A stretch of DNA of 64,000 nucleotides, from the NCBI RefSeq assembly GCF_010882125.1, contig NZ_JAAGVZ010000010.1, forward strand, positions 1-64,000. Direction: 5' to 3'. Below, piece after piece: positions 27,133 to 36,908 of this stretch. The stretch comes from Peribacillus alkalitolerans (GTDB taxonomy: Bacteria > Bacillota > Bacilli > Bacillales > DSM-1321). Both the position numbers and the translations under genes were made by a program. The notes under the pieces are model-generated. The model made no database searches and was not told where the DNA came from. It saw only the letters and a program-made list of their open reading frames with translations. The stretch's first letter is position 1. The number at the start of each line of letters is the position of its first letter.

Positions 27133-28596
27133 ATGAAAAAATTAAACAATAGTTTAATAGATAGAAAGATTTATCCAGAGAAGGTGCTGCAATTCGGTGA
27201 GGGGAATTTTTTACGAGCTTTTGTTGATTGGCAAATAAACGAGATGAACAAAAAAACGGACTTTAATGGAAGTGTCGTTGTGGTTCAACCTCGTGGCCAA
27301 GAAAAAGTGGAAAAATTGAATCAACAGGATGGATTATATACCCTTTATTTGCAAGGAATAAAAGAAGGAAAAGCAGTTAAAGAGTATGAGGTTATTCAAT
27401 CTATCAGTAGAGGAATCAATCTTTTTACACAATATGAGGAATATATCAAGCTAGCAGAAAGTCCTGTGCTACGCTTTATTTTATCTAATACAACAGAAGC
27501 GGGCATCATCTTTGATCAGACAGACCGATTAGAGGACCGACCACAAAAAAGCTTTCCCGGAAAATTGACCGCTTTTTTATATCATCGCTTTATCGCCTTT
27601 AATGGGAATAAAAACAAAGGATTCATTATCATTCCTTGTGAGCTAATAGAAAATAGTGGAGAAATCTTAAAGAATATTGTCTTACAATTTGCAGATTTAT
27701 GGAATCTTGAGAAAGAGTTTAGTAACTGGATTCGGGAGGCTAATACGTTTTGCAGTAGTCTAGTCGATAGAATCGTCCCAGGTTATCCAACCGAAACGAT
27801 AGATGAAGTAACAGAGGAGCTTGGGTATGAAGACGACTTTATTGTCGTAGGTGAACCTTATCATTTATGGGTCATCGAAGGTCCGGAATGGATTAAAGAT
27901 GAATTTCCAGCTCATTTAGCTAGTTTAAATACCATGGTTATAAAAGAGCTAAGCCCTTATCGTACTAGAAAAGTGCGAATATTAAATGGTACCCATACGG
28001 CTATGACACCAGTTTCCTACTTATATGGTTTAAATACTGTGGCAGAGTCAGTGGAACACAAGGTTATTGGTCATTTCATTAAGGAATTGATTTCTGAAGA
28101 AATTATTCCAACACTAGATCTTCCATTAGGCGAATTAAATTCATTCACAGATGACGTGATAGAAAGATTTAAAAATCCTTTTATCCAGCATTATTTGCTA
28201 AGCATCGCGTTAAATTCCATGTCAAAATTTAAAACACGCGATTTACCTTCTTTATTGGAGTATTACAACCGGAAGAAAGAATTGCCGAGAAAACTTGTTT
28301 TCTCTTTGGCTGCCCTTATTGCCTTTTATAAAGGCAAAAGAGGTGAAGAAGAAATTATCCTTAAAGATGATTTAGATGTTTTACAGTTGTTAAAAGAACA
28401 GTGGCGTTCCTTTGACTGCACACCTGAAAGCATTAAATCTATTGTTACAAATGTTCTAGGATACGAGAAAATATGGGAAATTGATTTAAATAAGGTTCCT
28501 GGATTAACGGCCGCTGTTGCAGATTATTTATTTGAAATAGAAACGGTAGGAATGAAGAAAGCAATCGAAGCTGTTATCGGAGAAAAGGCTGTATAA
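27133..28596 (+). CDS. uxaB: Tagaturonate reductase (altronate oxidoreductase)
   Basis: A 487-residue mannitol dehydrogenase-family enzyme that reduces tagaturonate to altronate with NADH. The N-terminal cofactor motif is [10 protein letters not shown], and the catalytic Lys/Asn/His region follows [11 protein letters not shown]. Length fits UxaB rather than the shorter UxuB group. ATG after GGAGG with seven-base spacing. Confidence 0.92.
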   Translation: MKKLNNSLIDRKIYPEKVLQFGEGNFLRAFVDWQINEMNKKTDFNGSVVVVQPRGQEKVEKLNQQDGLYTLYLQGIKEGKAVKEYEVIQSISRGINLFTQYEEYIKLAESPVLRFILSNTTEAGIIFDQTDRLEDRPQKSFPGKLTAFLYHRFIAFNGNKNKGFIIIPCELIENSGEILKNIVLQFADLWNLEKEFSNWIREANTFCSSLVDRIVPGYPTETIDEVTEELGYEDDFIVVGEPYHLWVIEGPEWIKDEFPAHLASLNTMVIKELSPYRTRKVRILNGTHTAMTPVSYLYGLNTVAESVEHKVIGHFIKELISEEIIPTLDLPLGELNSFTDDVIERFKNPFIQHYLLSIALNSMSKFKTRDLPSLLEYYNRKKELPRKLVFSLAALIAFYKGKRGEEEIILKDDLDVLQLLKEQWRSFDCTPESIKSIVTNVLGYEKIWEIDLNKVPGLTAAVADYLFEIETVGMKKAIEAVIGEKAV

Positions 28597-28614
28597 ATTG
28601 GAGGATTGAGCCTG

Positions 28615-30099
28615 ATGGAATTTATCCAACTTCATGAAAACGATAATGTAGTTGTCGCATTAAAAGACTTAAACGCAGGTCAGGTTATTTCCATAAAGGG
28701 GAATGATATCCTCTTGAAAGAAGTTATCAAAAAAGGGCATAAAATCGCGATAAAAAACATGGATGTTTCTAATCATGTCATCAAATACGGATCACCAATT
28801 GGACATGCGACTATTGAAATATCTGCTGGTGAGCAGGTCCATACACATAATATGAAAACCAATCTAGAGGGAATTCAAGAGTATCATTTTCAACAAAAAT
28901 TAAATCATAATCCGTATGAATTTGAGAATTTAACATTTCAAGGCTATAAAAGAAAAAATGGTCAAGTTGGAATTCGCAATGAATTATGGATTGTTCCAAC
29001 AGTGGGTTGCGTAAATGGTGTTGCTGAACGAATGATTAAGCTATTTGAAAAGGAAGTTGGGGAGGCTAACCCGTTTGAAAGCTCACTAGTGTTAAAACAT
29101 AATTATGGTTGTTCGCAATTAGGAGACGACCATGAGAATACTAGGAAAATCTTACAGAATGCGGTCCTTCATCCCAATGCAGGAGGGGTGCTTGTTTTAG
29201 GTCTCGGCTGTGAAAATAACAATCTCTTAGAGTTTAAAGAAAGTCTTGGAGAATATGATAAAAAACGCGTGAAGTTTTTGGCCTCTCAAGAAGTTTCTAA
29301 CGAAATTGAAGAAGGCGTTAAGCTTTTAATGGAAATTTATGAAGAAGCGAAAAACGATAAGCGCGAAACTGTGCCATTGTCGGAGTTGAAGGTTGGGTTA
29401 AAATGTGGAGGATCGGATGGATTGTCAGGTATTACAGCCAATCCTTTATTAGGGCGATTTTCTGACTTCCTAGTTGCTCAAGGTGGGACAACGGTTTTAA
29501 CAGAAGTACCAGAAATGTTTGGTGCAGAGACCATCTTAATGGAAAGAGCAGCCAATGAAGTAGTCTTTGATAAGACCGTTCAATTAATTAATGACTTTAA
29601 ACAGTACTTTATCGATAATAAACAACCTATTTATGAAAATCCATCACCAGGGAACAAGGCTGGTGGTATTACAACTCTTGAGGATAAATCTCTAGGTTGT
29701 ACACAAAAAGCAGGAACATCAACTATTAGAGATGTGCTTAAGTATGGAGATCTCTTAACGGAAAAAGGACTCAATCTTTTAAGTGCTCCAGGTAATGATC
29801 TGGTAGCTTCATCGGCTTTAGCTGCTGCAGGATGTCAGCTAGTCCTGTTTACAACTGGTCGAGGAACACCTTTTGGAGCATTTGTACCGACAATGAAAAT
29901 TTCGACTAATACAGCGCTATATGAAACCAAACCCCATTGGATTGACTATAACGCAGGCGTATTATTAGAGGAAGAACCTGATATCGTTTTAAGAGATTTT
30001 ACTAACATTATTATTCAAGTAGCTAGTGGGGAACTTGTTAACAATGAGAAAAATGAATTTAGAGAGATTGCAATCTTTAAAACTGGCGTAACTCTTTAA
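28615..30099 (+). CDS. uxaA: Altronate dehydratase
   Basis: A 494-residue enzyme converting altronate to KDG. The N-terminal SAF-like domain (about 1-95) includes the H-T-H-N motif near residue 80, and the large C-terminal domain carries H-N-Y-G-C-S and conserved Cys residues that bind the metal cofactor (G-L-G-C-E, K-C-G-G-S-D, L-G-C-T-Q-K-A-G). The ATG at 28615 lies nine bases after GGAGGA; the TTG at 28606 lies just behind that site. Last gene of the uronate operon. Confidence 0.94.
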   Translation: MEFIQLHENDNVVVALKDLNAGQVISIKGNDILLKEVIKKGHKIAIKNMDVSNHVIKYGSPIGHATIEISAGEQVHTHNMKTNLEGIQEYHFQQKLNHNPYEFENLTFQGYKRKNGQVGIRNELWIVPTVGCVNGVAERMIKLFEKEVGEANPFESSLVLKHNYGCSQLGDDHENTRKILQNAVLHPNAGGVLVLGLGCENNNLLEFKESLGEYDKKRVKFLASQEVSNEIEEGVKLLMEIYEEAKNDKRETVPLSELKVGLKCGGSDGLSGITANPLLGRFSDFLVAQGGTTVLTEVPEMFGAETILMERAANEVVFDKTVQLINDFKQYFIDNKQPIYENPSPGNKAGGITTLEDKSLGCTQKAGTSTIRDVLKYGDLLTEKGLNLLSAPGNDLVASSALAAAGCQLVLFTTGRGTPFGAFVPTMKISTNTALYETKPHWIDYNAGVLLEEEPDIVLRDFTNIIIQVASGELVNNEKNEFREIAIFKTGVTL

Positions 30100-30127
30100 A
30101 CTATTTTTATAGCATATAGAAAAAATT

Positions 30128-30166
30128 AAGCCAATGCTTTGATTTATTCATCGTATTGGCTTTTTT
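30128..30166 (+). terminator. Terminator of the uronate operon
   Basis: AAGCCAAT pairs with ATTGGCTT around a loop of about 20 bases and is followed by TTTT. Confidence 0.8.
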
Positions 30167-30251
30167 CGTGTACATATATTAAATTTGTAAAAAGTCATAA
30201 TTTTACACCAATTAAGTCAATTCCGTCTCCCTTAATCATCTGAGCCTAAAT

Positions 30252-30275
30252 TATAATAAAAAGAAAGCGATTACA
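30252..30275 (+). promoter_or_regulatory. Promoter -10 with overlapping cre-like site
   Basis: TATAAT at 30252-30257 is followed at 30262-30275 by AGAAAGCGATTACA, which fits the cre consensus at all fixed positions but the first. CcpA bound there would block transcription start. It shares the same first-base deviation with the site at 9197. Confidence 0.72.
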
Positions 30276-30300
30276 TTACAAAAACGGTGGTGAAATAGAG

Positions 30301-31242
30301 TTGAATACAAACTTCGAAACAAATGAAATCAACAGAAAAACAGAGATTAAGGTAGTATCGAAAAGAAAAGCAAAAATAAGAAATATCCTCACTTATGTAG
30401 CTTTTGTTGGACCAGCTCTATTATTTTTCCTTGTTATTCAGATTATCCCTTTCTTTATGGGAGTTTATTATTCCTTTACATCATGGAATGGAGTTAGTTC
30501 AGTAGTTGAGTGGGTTGGATTAGAAAATTATATAAAAATATTTAAGAATGATCCTAATTTCGTTAATTCCTTCCTATTCACAACAAAATTTATGTTTGCA
30601 GCTGTCATTATTAGTAACTTACTTGGATTTAGTTTAGCTCTATTATTAAATGCTGCCTTAAAGTCTCGTAATATGTTAAGAACTGTATTTTTTATTCCTA
30701 ATGTTATTGGTGGACTATTACTTGGTTTCATCTGGCAGTTTATTTTTGTAAAAGGCTTTGCTTCAATCGGAAATATAACGGACCTTGCCGTATTTAAGCT
30801 TCCCTGGCTAGGAGATGAAGCTACTGCATTCTGGGGGATTGTAATTGTATTTGCATGGCAAATAGCTGGATATATGATGGTGATCTATATCGCCGCTTTA
30901 CAAGGTGTGGATCAGAACTTAATAGAAGCAGCAAAAATAGATGGTGCATCCAACTGGACTCTATTGACCAAGATTATTATTCCTCTAATTTTACCAGCTT
31001 TTACTATCTGTATCTTTTTAACGATTTCCATGGCATTCAAAATATTTGACCTCAATATTTCATTAACGAATGGTGGACCATTTAACTCGACACAGTCAGT
31101 AGCGATTAATATTTATCAAGAGGCATTCCAAAACAATCGATATGGTTTAGGGACTGCAAAATCGATTCTTTTCTTCTTAGTAGTTGGCATATTTACAACT
31201 GTCCAAGTATTGATTACGAAGAAGAGGGAGGTTGAAGCATAA
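30301..31242 (+). CDS. ABC transporter permease (CUT1, MalF-like), second sugar system
   Basis: A 313-residue membrane protein with six hydrophobic segments and the EAA motif L-I-E-A-A-K-I-D-G-A. TTG start after GGTGGTG. It overlaps the next permease by one base (TAATG). It starts a second sugar cassette with its own binding protein, sensor and enzymes. No ATPase gene accompanies it. Confidence 0.92.
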   Translation: MNTNFETNEINRKTEIKVVSKRKAKIRNILTYVAFVGPALLFFLVIQIIPFFMGVYYSFTSWNGVSSVVEWVGLENYIKIFKNDPNFVNSFLFTTKFMFAAVIISNLLGFSLALLLNAALKSRNMLRTVFFIPNVIGGLLLGFIWQFIFVKGFASIGNITDLAVFKLPWLGDEATAFWGIVIVFAWQIAGYMMVIYIAALQGVDQNLIEAAKIDGASNWTLLTKIIIPLILPAFTICIFLTISMAFKIFDLNISLTNGGPFNSTQSVAINIYQEAFQNNRYGLGTAKSILFFLVVGIFTTVQVLITKKREVEA

Positions 31243-32066
31243 TGAACAGATATACAAAGAAAACATTCCTGTTGGAAATTATCGGGATTCTGCTTGGTAT
31301 TCTTTTTCTCATCCCATTTTACTTTGTTTTAATAAATTCTGTTAAAGGCTTTGCGGATATTTTAATCGACGCAGCTTCATGGCCAAAGGAAATTTTATTT
31401 AGCAATTACCAAAAAGTTTGGGAGATTATAAATTTCCCTAAAGCATTCTGGAATTCTTTAATCATTACCGTGCTTAGTAATATTGGGCTAGTTGTGATCA
31501 GTTCTATGGCTGCTTGGAAAATGGTTCGAACTCCAGGTAAGTTAAGTAAATTCTTATTTATCTTTTTTATCGCAGCAATGGTAATTCCATTTCAAACAGT
31601 TATGATACCTCTTATGAAGTTAGGAGGAACATTAGGTCTTACAAATAGTATCCCAGGACTTGTCATGATGTATTTTGGGTTTGGTGTACCGCTGTCATTA
31701 TTCCTTTATCATGGCTTTGTAAAAACGGTACCAATCGAGATTGAGGAATCAGCTAGAATTGATGGGTGTAGTCAATTTGGCGTGTTTTGGAGGATCGTTT
31801 TTCCTCTTTTAAAACCGATTACAGTAACGGTTATTATTCTTAACACATTATGGATCTGGAATGACTATTTATTACCTTTACTCGTGCTACAGGATGCTGA
31901 GCTAAGAACCATTCCGTTAGCGACAAGCTCTTTCTTTGCTCAATATACAAAACAGTGGGATATGGGGCTAGCTGCTCTTGTACTAGGGATTACTCCAGTC
32001 ATTATCTTCTTTCTATTTTTACAAAAGCATATTATTAAAGGGATTGCATCAGGTTCGATTAAGTAG
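31242..32066 (+). CDS. ABC transporter permease (CUT1, MalG-like), second sugar system
   Basis: A 274-residue membrane protein with six hydrophobic segments and the EAA motif E-I-E-E-S-A-R-I-D-G-C-S. Its ATG overlaps the stop of the upstream permease. Partner channel subunit for the binding protein encoded next. Confidence 0.92.
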   Translation: MNRYTKKTFLLEIIGILLGILFLIPFYFVLINSVKGFADILIDAASWPKEILFSNYQKVWEIINFPKAFWNSLIITVLSNIGLVVISSMAAWKMVRTPGKLSKFLFIFFIAAMVIPFQTVMIPLMKLGGTLGLTNSIPGLVMMYFGFGVPLSLFLYHGFVKTVPIEIEESARIDGCSQFGVFWRIVFPLLKPITVTVIILNTLWIWNDYLLPLLVLQDAELRTIPLATSSFFAQYTKQWDMGLAALVLGITPVIIFFLFLQKHIIKGIASGSIK

Positions 32067-32149
32067 ATATTATTTTTTTGTAGATATCTAAATAGATAGA
32101 AACAAAAATTAATATAAAAAACATATATATTTAAGGGAGGTCAATGCTT

Positions 32150-33433
32150 ATGAAACGCTTATTTCTTATGGCTTTATCTTTGTTATTAGTAGTAGGGATT
32201 ATTGCTGGATGTTCTTCTAAAAATACTTCGAGCAATGATAAAACGAAGGATGATCCAAAAACAGAAGATGAAGTTGTAACCCTTAATTTATTCCAATTTA
32301 AGGTGGAAATTGCAGAACCTCTACAAAAAATGCTAGACGAATTTGAAGCAGAACACCCAAACATCAAGGTTAAGCTTGAAACGGTTGGTGGTGGTGCTGA
32401 CTATGGTGCAGCATTAAAAGCAAAATTTGCTTCCGGTGAAAAACCTGATATTTTCAACAATGGTGGATTTAAAGAGTTAGAGCTTTGGAAAGAACACTTA
32501 GCAGATCTATCGAATGAACCATGGGCAAAACACGTACTTCCGATTGGTAAAGTTCCAATGACAGATACAGATGGTAAACTATATGGAATGCCTGTAAATC
32601 TTGAAGGCTACGGATTTATTTATAACAAAAAGTTATTTGCAGATGCAGGTATTACTGAGCCACCTACAACTATTTCTGAATTAAAAGATGCTGCAGCGAA
32701 GCTTAAAGACGCTGGTATTACTCCATTTTCTGCTGGATATGGAGAATGGTGGGTAATTGGTCAGCATTTATTAAATATTGGCTTTGCACAACAAGATGAT
32801 CCAATTGCTTATATCGAAGGCTTATATGATGGTTCAGAAAAAATCGTTGGGAATGAAAAATTCAAGCAATTTAAAGAAGTATTAGATACAGAAATTAAAT
32901 TTGCCAACGAAAATCCTATTACTACAGACTATAATACTCAAGTTACACTATTTGCTTCTGGTAAAACAGCAATGCTACAACAAGGTAACTGGACTGAAAA
33001 CATGATTACTGAAATCAATCCTGATATGGAGATGGGCTTCTTACCAATTTCTATTAGCGATGATGATTCTGCTGATCGTCTTCCAGTTGGGGTTCCGAAT
33101 AACTGGGTAGTAAACAAGAATTCTGAACATCTTAAAGAAGCAAAACTATTCTTAGATTGGATGGTTTCTTCTGAAACAGGTAAACGCTATCTTACAGAAG
33201 AGTTTGCTTTCATTCCTGCATTTGATAATATCGAACCGTCCGGTTTAGGAGATTTAGGTCAATCTATTCTTGAATACTCTAAAGCTGACAAAACGATTCC
33301 TTGGACTTGGTTCAGATGGCCAGATGGAGCTAACAAAGAATTTGCTGCTACGATCCAAGAATATGCAGTTGGAAAAATTGACTATGATACTGTTTTACAA
33401 CGTTTCCAGGATACATGGGATAACTTGAAGTAA
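32150..33433 (+). CDS. ABC sugar-binding lipoprotein, second sugar system
   Basis: A 427-residue family 1 solute-binding protein with a lipoprotein signal (I-A-G-C-S near residue 21) and a Ser/Lys/Asp-rich linker. The ATG at 32150 lies nine bases after AAGGGAGG; an ATG at 32144 is too close. The ligand is probably a glycoside or oligosaccharide. Unlike the first system, the binding-protein gene is last, after the permeases. Confidence 0.9.
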   Translation: MKRLFLMALSLLLVVGIIAGCSSKNTSSNDKTKDDPKTEDEVVTLNLFQFKVEIAEPLQKMLDEFEAEHPNIKVKLETVGGGADYGAALKAKFASGEKPDIFNNGGFKELELWKEHLADLSNEPWAKHVLPIGKVPMTDTDGKLYGMPVNLEGYGFIYNKKLFADAGITEPPTTISELKDAAAKLKDAGITPFSAGYGEWWVIGQHLLNIGFAQQDDPIAYIEGLYDGSEKIVGNEKFKQFKEVLDTEIKFANENPITTDYNTQVTLFASGKTAMLQQGNWTENMITEINPDMEMGFLPISISDDDSADRLPVGVPNNWVVNKNSEHLKEAKLFLDWMVSSETGKRYLTEEFAFIPAFDNIEPSGLGDLGQSILEYSKADKTIPWTWFRWPDGANKEFAATIQEYAVGKIDYDTVLQRFQDTWDNLK

Positions 33434-33452
33434 ATAATATAGAAGCAACTTT

Positions 33453-33486
33453 AGAAAGCATGTCTTATATTAGACGTGCTTTCTAT
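33453..33486 (+). terminator. Hairpin after the second ABC operon
   Basis: AGAAAGCATGTCT pairs with AGACGTGCTTTCT (one mismatch). The following sequence is T-rich but has no long T run, so it may be a weak terminator. Confidence 0.65.
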
Positions 33487-33587
33487 TCTATCTATCTCGT
33501 GAATATTACTTAATTTTCTGAAAAAAATTTTAATTATGTGATTTAAAACTTTATACTGATGAAAGGAGGAGTAAAGGAGGTAATAAA

Positions 33588-35408
33588 ATGTTTAGCTCTA
33601 GCATCCGGAATAAACTTATCGTGTTATTACTTGTTACCACAATTTTGCCTTTTGGTACTTCTATTGTCATTACCTATTTTCACACGAAAGAATCTTTAAA
33701 GAATCAAGTAGTCCAAGAGAATAGAAATCTCCTCTATCAAGGAAAGGTTAACTTAGAAAGCTATATAAATGAATTAAACGGGTTAACTTTATCGTTATAT
33801 AATAATCCTGGTTTTATAAATTTCCTTAGGTCCCCAGATAAAGAAAGTAATTACTTAACCATCGGAATAATCACAAATGTTTTACAAACAATTCTATATG
33901 CTGAAGATAATATCAAAGGAGTTCATATCATCCTTGCAGAAGATGATAGAGTCATTTCTGCATCAAAACGGTCAGCTGTCGTTTTTTCAAGAAATGTAAC
34001 GGCAAAAAATGAAGAGCATTATATAAAGGCGATTGAAAGTCCCTATAATATGTATATCGAACCTATTCATACGCTTTATGAGAATTCGGACAATAAACCT
34101 AAAAATGTCATTTCTTTGCATCGTTCACTGACGAATATACCATCTGATCAAGTACTTGCTTACATATCTTTAGAAGTAACACCTGATAAAATCTATAAGT
34201 TAAGTCAAAATCTATATAACCAAAATACGGAGGAATTCTATATTGTCTCTTCTGAAGGAGAGTTAGTATATAGTTCCAATAACAAGGTATCTGCCAATCT
34301 ACATAAGCAAAAATGGATTGAAAGACTTATTCAAACAAAACTTAAAAAAGGGACTATGGAATGGAAAGAAGGTTCATTCAATGGTGTTATGATTTACAAT
34401 CGAATTCCTCAATCTGCTGGAGGATGGATATTAGTAAAGAGAATCCCTTATGCCACCTTATACGAAAGTGCATTCAATGTTACAAAGATAAACATCATGT
34501 TTGGCGTAATTGGATTGCTACTTGTCATTTTGGCCACTTTATATGTTTCTTTTAAAATTACATCACCAATTAGGATTTTATTAAAATACATTCATCAAGT
34601 CGAAAAAGGTAACATGAAAGCCCAATTTGAATCATTAGGAAATGATGAAATTGGTATTCTAGGTTATCGGTTTAAAAAAATGATGGAAAAGATTAATGGC
34701 TTAATTGATAGAGAATATAAACTTGAATTGGAAAACAAAACAAACCAATTAAAAGTACTTCAATCTCAAATAAATCCTCATTTCTTATATAACGCCTTAC
34801 AATCTATTGGAACTGTAGCATTAAAAAATAAAGTACCACAAATTTACTCTTTAGTTACTCAGCTCTCTATTATTATGAGATACGGGATGAATATGGCTGA
34901 AGATAAGGTACCTTTAAGGAAGGAAATAAATTATATAAAAGCATTTTTACTTTTACAAAAGGAACGATTTGGCGACCAATTAGAGTATTCCATTCATGTT
35001 GATGAGGAAATGTTAGATGTTCATGTTCCAAAAATGATTTTACAGCCAATAATTGAAAACTATTTCAAACATGGATTTGAAAAAAGAGATGGAATTGGAA
35101 AAATCAAATTAGAATGCAAAAGAGAGAAATCATCTTTACTAATAAAAGTTCTTGATAATGGGATAGGTGTACAAGAAAGCCGCCTTGAAGAGATTTATAA
35201 GCATTTGAAGGAAGAAAGCAATGGAGAACAAGGAAAAGGTGCAGAATCAAATATCGGAATAAAAAATGTGTATGCTCGTTTAAAGCTCTATTATGACAAC
35301 TTAGCCACTTTACAACTTGAGAATCGAGAAGAAGGAGGCTTTTTTGTAAGCATTAGACTCCCAATAACTATGGAGGGTAATACACATGAAAGCGATCATA
35401 ATCGATGA
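33588..35408 (+). CDS. Sensor histidine kinase, YesM type, second system
   Basis: The 606-residue kinase has two transmembrane helices (about 12-32 and 300-322) flanking an extracytoplasmic sensor, a HAMP segment, His398 in Q-I-N-P-H-F-L-Y-N, and an HATPase_c domain (P-I-I-E-N-Y-F-K-H-G; D-N-G-I-G-V; S-N-I-G-I-K-N). ATG after AAAGGAGGTAATAAA, a very strong site. It overlaps the regulator gene by 23 bases. The target is probably the ABC cassette just upstream and the enzyme genes just downstream. Confidence 0.92.
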   Translation: MFSSSIRNKLIVLLLVTTILPFGTSIVITYFHTKESLKNQVVQENRNLLYQGKVNLESYINELNGLTLSLYNNPGFINFLRSPDKESNYLTIGIITNVLQTILYAEDNIKGVHIILAEDDRVISASKRSAVVFSRNVTAKNEEHYIKAIESPYNMYIEPIHTLYENSDNKPKNVISLHRSLTNIPSDQVLAYISLEVTPDKIYKLSQNLYNQNTEEFYIVSSEGELVYSSNNKVSANLHKQKWIERLIQTKLKKGTMEWKEGSFNGVMIYNRIPQSAGGWILVKRIPYATLYESAFNVTKINIMFGVIGLLLVILATLYVSFKITSPIRILLKYIHQVEKGNMKAQFESLGNDEIGILGYRFKKMMEKINGLIDREYKLELENKTNQLKVLQSQINPHFLYNALQSIGTVALKNKVPQIYSLVTQLSIIMRYGMNMAEDKVPLRKEINYIKAFLLLQKERFGDQLEYSIHVDEEMLDVHVPKMILQPIIENYFKHGFEKRDGIGKIKLECKREKSSLLIKVLDNGIGVQESRLEEIYKHLKEESNGEQGKGAESNIGIKNVYARLKLYYDNLATLQLENREEGGFFVSIRLPITMEGNTHESDHNR

Positions 35409-36150
35409 TGAGAAGCATGTCCGTGAGGGACTTCATCTTTTGGCAGAATGGGAGAGGCATGGAATAGATAGGATATTGGAAGCTGAAGACGGTAATGAAG
35501 CCATCAGGCTCATATCTGAGCATCGTCCCTCAATTATTTTTACAGATATGAGAATGCCGAAAAGAGATGGTATTAGTCTCTTAAAGTGGCTCCATACGTC
35601 TGAAATTCAAAGCAAAACGATTGTAGTAAGTGGCTACGACGATTTTGAATATATGAGAAATGCCATTTATTATAAGAGCTTTGATTATATTTTAAAACCT
35701 ATTGATCCGGAAATATTAAATGAAACGTTAGAAAGAGCTGTAAGCGAATGGAAAGAACAAGCTTTATCAAGAAAGTACAGTGTGGAACATGTACAGGAGA
35801 AAAATGTAATTGTTCAAAATGAAGAAAAAAACCACATGCAAAAAATAGAAGAATATTTAAAACTTCACTATCAGCAGGATATCAATTTGCAAGATATTGC
35901 TGATCGATTTTTCTTAAATAAAGAATATATTTCTAGAAAATTTAAGCAAGCATTCAACGAAACATTAACAGATTACTTAACGAATATTCGGATAGAAAAA
36001 GCTAAAGAACTACTTCAAAATCCAAATCTAAAAATATATGAAATTGCGTATCAAATTGGCTATCAAAATGAAAAATACTTTAGCAAAGTATTTAAAAAAC
36101 TAATGGGAATCACACCGAATGAATATCGAAATTTATTATTTTTAAAATAG
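35386..36150 (+). CDS. Short response regulator with AraC-type output
   Basis: A 254-residue regulator with a receiver domain (Asp54 in F-T-D-M-R-M-P) joined by a linker of about 40 residues to an AraC-type double helix-turn-helix ([15 protein letters not shown]). It lacks the 250-residue middle region of the regulator at 7335. The ATG is inside the kinase gene and follows GGAGGGTAATAC. Likely activator of the flanking sugar genes. Confidence 0.92.
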   Translation: MKAIIIDDEKHVREGLHLLAEWERHGIDRILEAEDGNEAIRLISEHRPSIIFTDMRMPKRDGISLLKWLHTSEIQSKTIVVSGYDDFEYMRNAIYYKSFDYILKPIDPEILNETLERAVSEWKEQALSRKYSVEHVQEKNVIVQNEEKNHMQKIEEYLKLHYQQDINLQDIADRFFLNKEYISRKFKQAFNETLTDYLTNIRIEKAKELLQNPNLKIYEIAYQIGYQNEKYFSKVFKKLMGITPNEYRNLLFLK

Positions 36151-36167
36151 AATGGGAGGTTATCTAT

Positions 36168-36890
36168 ATGATGAAAGTCCTTGTTTGGAATGAAAATCGA
36201 CATGAGCAAAAGGATCCAGAAGTGAGGGAAGTATACCCAGAAGGAATCCATGGAACGATTGCTGCCTTTTTAGGAGAGGCACAGTTTGCAGTGAATACTG
36301 CCATTTTGGACGATCATGAGCATGGCTTATCAGATGATATTTTAAATCAAACGGATGTCTTAATTTGGTGGGGACACATTGCACACGATGAAGTGAACGA
36401 CGAAATTGTAGAAAAAGTGAAGCAACGAGTTCTAGATGGGATGGGTTTGATCGTTCTTCATTCAGGCCATTTTTCTAAAATATTTAAAACATTGATGGGT
36501 ACCTCCTGTGACTTAAAGTGGCGCGAAGCTAGTGAAAAGGAACGAATTTGGATTGTTGATCCAAGTCACCCAATTGTGGAGGGATTAGGGGAATACATAG
36601 AGATTGAAAAGGAAGAAATGTATGGAGAGCACTTTGATATCCCTACACCAGACCAATTATTAATGATTAGTTGGTTTGAAGGTGGAGAAGTATTTAGAAG
36701 TGGTTGTACGTATCATCGTGGTAAAGGGAAAATTTTTTATTTTCGACCAGGCCATGAAACATACCCAACTTATTATAACAAAGACGTTCAACGAGTAATC
36801 ATAAATGCTGTTAAATGGGCAGAGCCTACTAAACTTCCGAAACCTGTATATGGAAACGCAAAAGCACTAGAAGAAATTAAAGAAAAATAA
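36168..36890 (+). CDS. ThuA-like trehalose-utilisation family protein
   Basis: A 240-residue class I glutamine amidotransferase-like protein of the ThuA family, starting [11 protein letters not shown] and with H-S-G-H-F near the usual nucleophile position, where Cys is absent. In Sinorhizobium, ThuA acts with the Gfo/Idh dehydrogenase ThuB on trehalose and related disaccharides through 3-keto forms. Two Gfo/Idh genes follow directly, which supports a keto-glycoside role. ATG after GGGAGG. It starts a five-gene stretch (with the repeat) ending at 40101. Confidence 0.87.
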   Translation: MMKVLVWNENRHEQKDPEVREVYPEGIHGTIAAFLGEAQFAVNTAILDDHEHGLSDDILNQTDVLIWWGHIAHDEVNDEIVEKVKQRVLDGMGLIVLHSGHFSKIFKTLMGTSCDLKWREASEKERIWIVDPSHPIVEGLGEYIEIEKEEMYGEHFDIPTPDQLLMISWFEGGEVFRSGCTYHRGKGKIFYFRPGHETYPTYYNKDVQRVIINAVKWAEPTKLPKPVYGNAKALEEIKEK

Positions 36891-36908
36891 GAAAGTGGGG
36901 GAAAAGGG

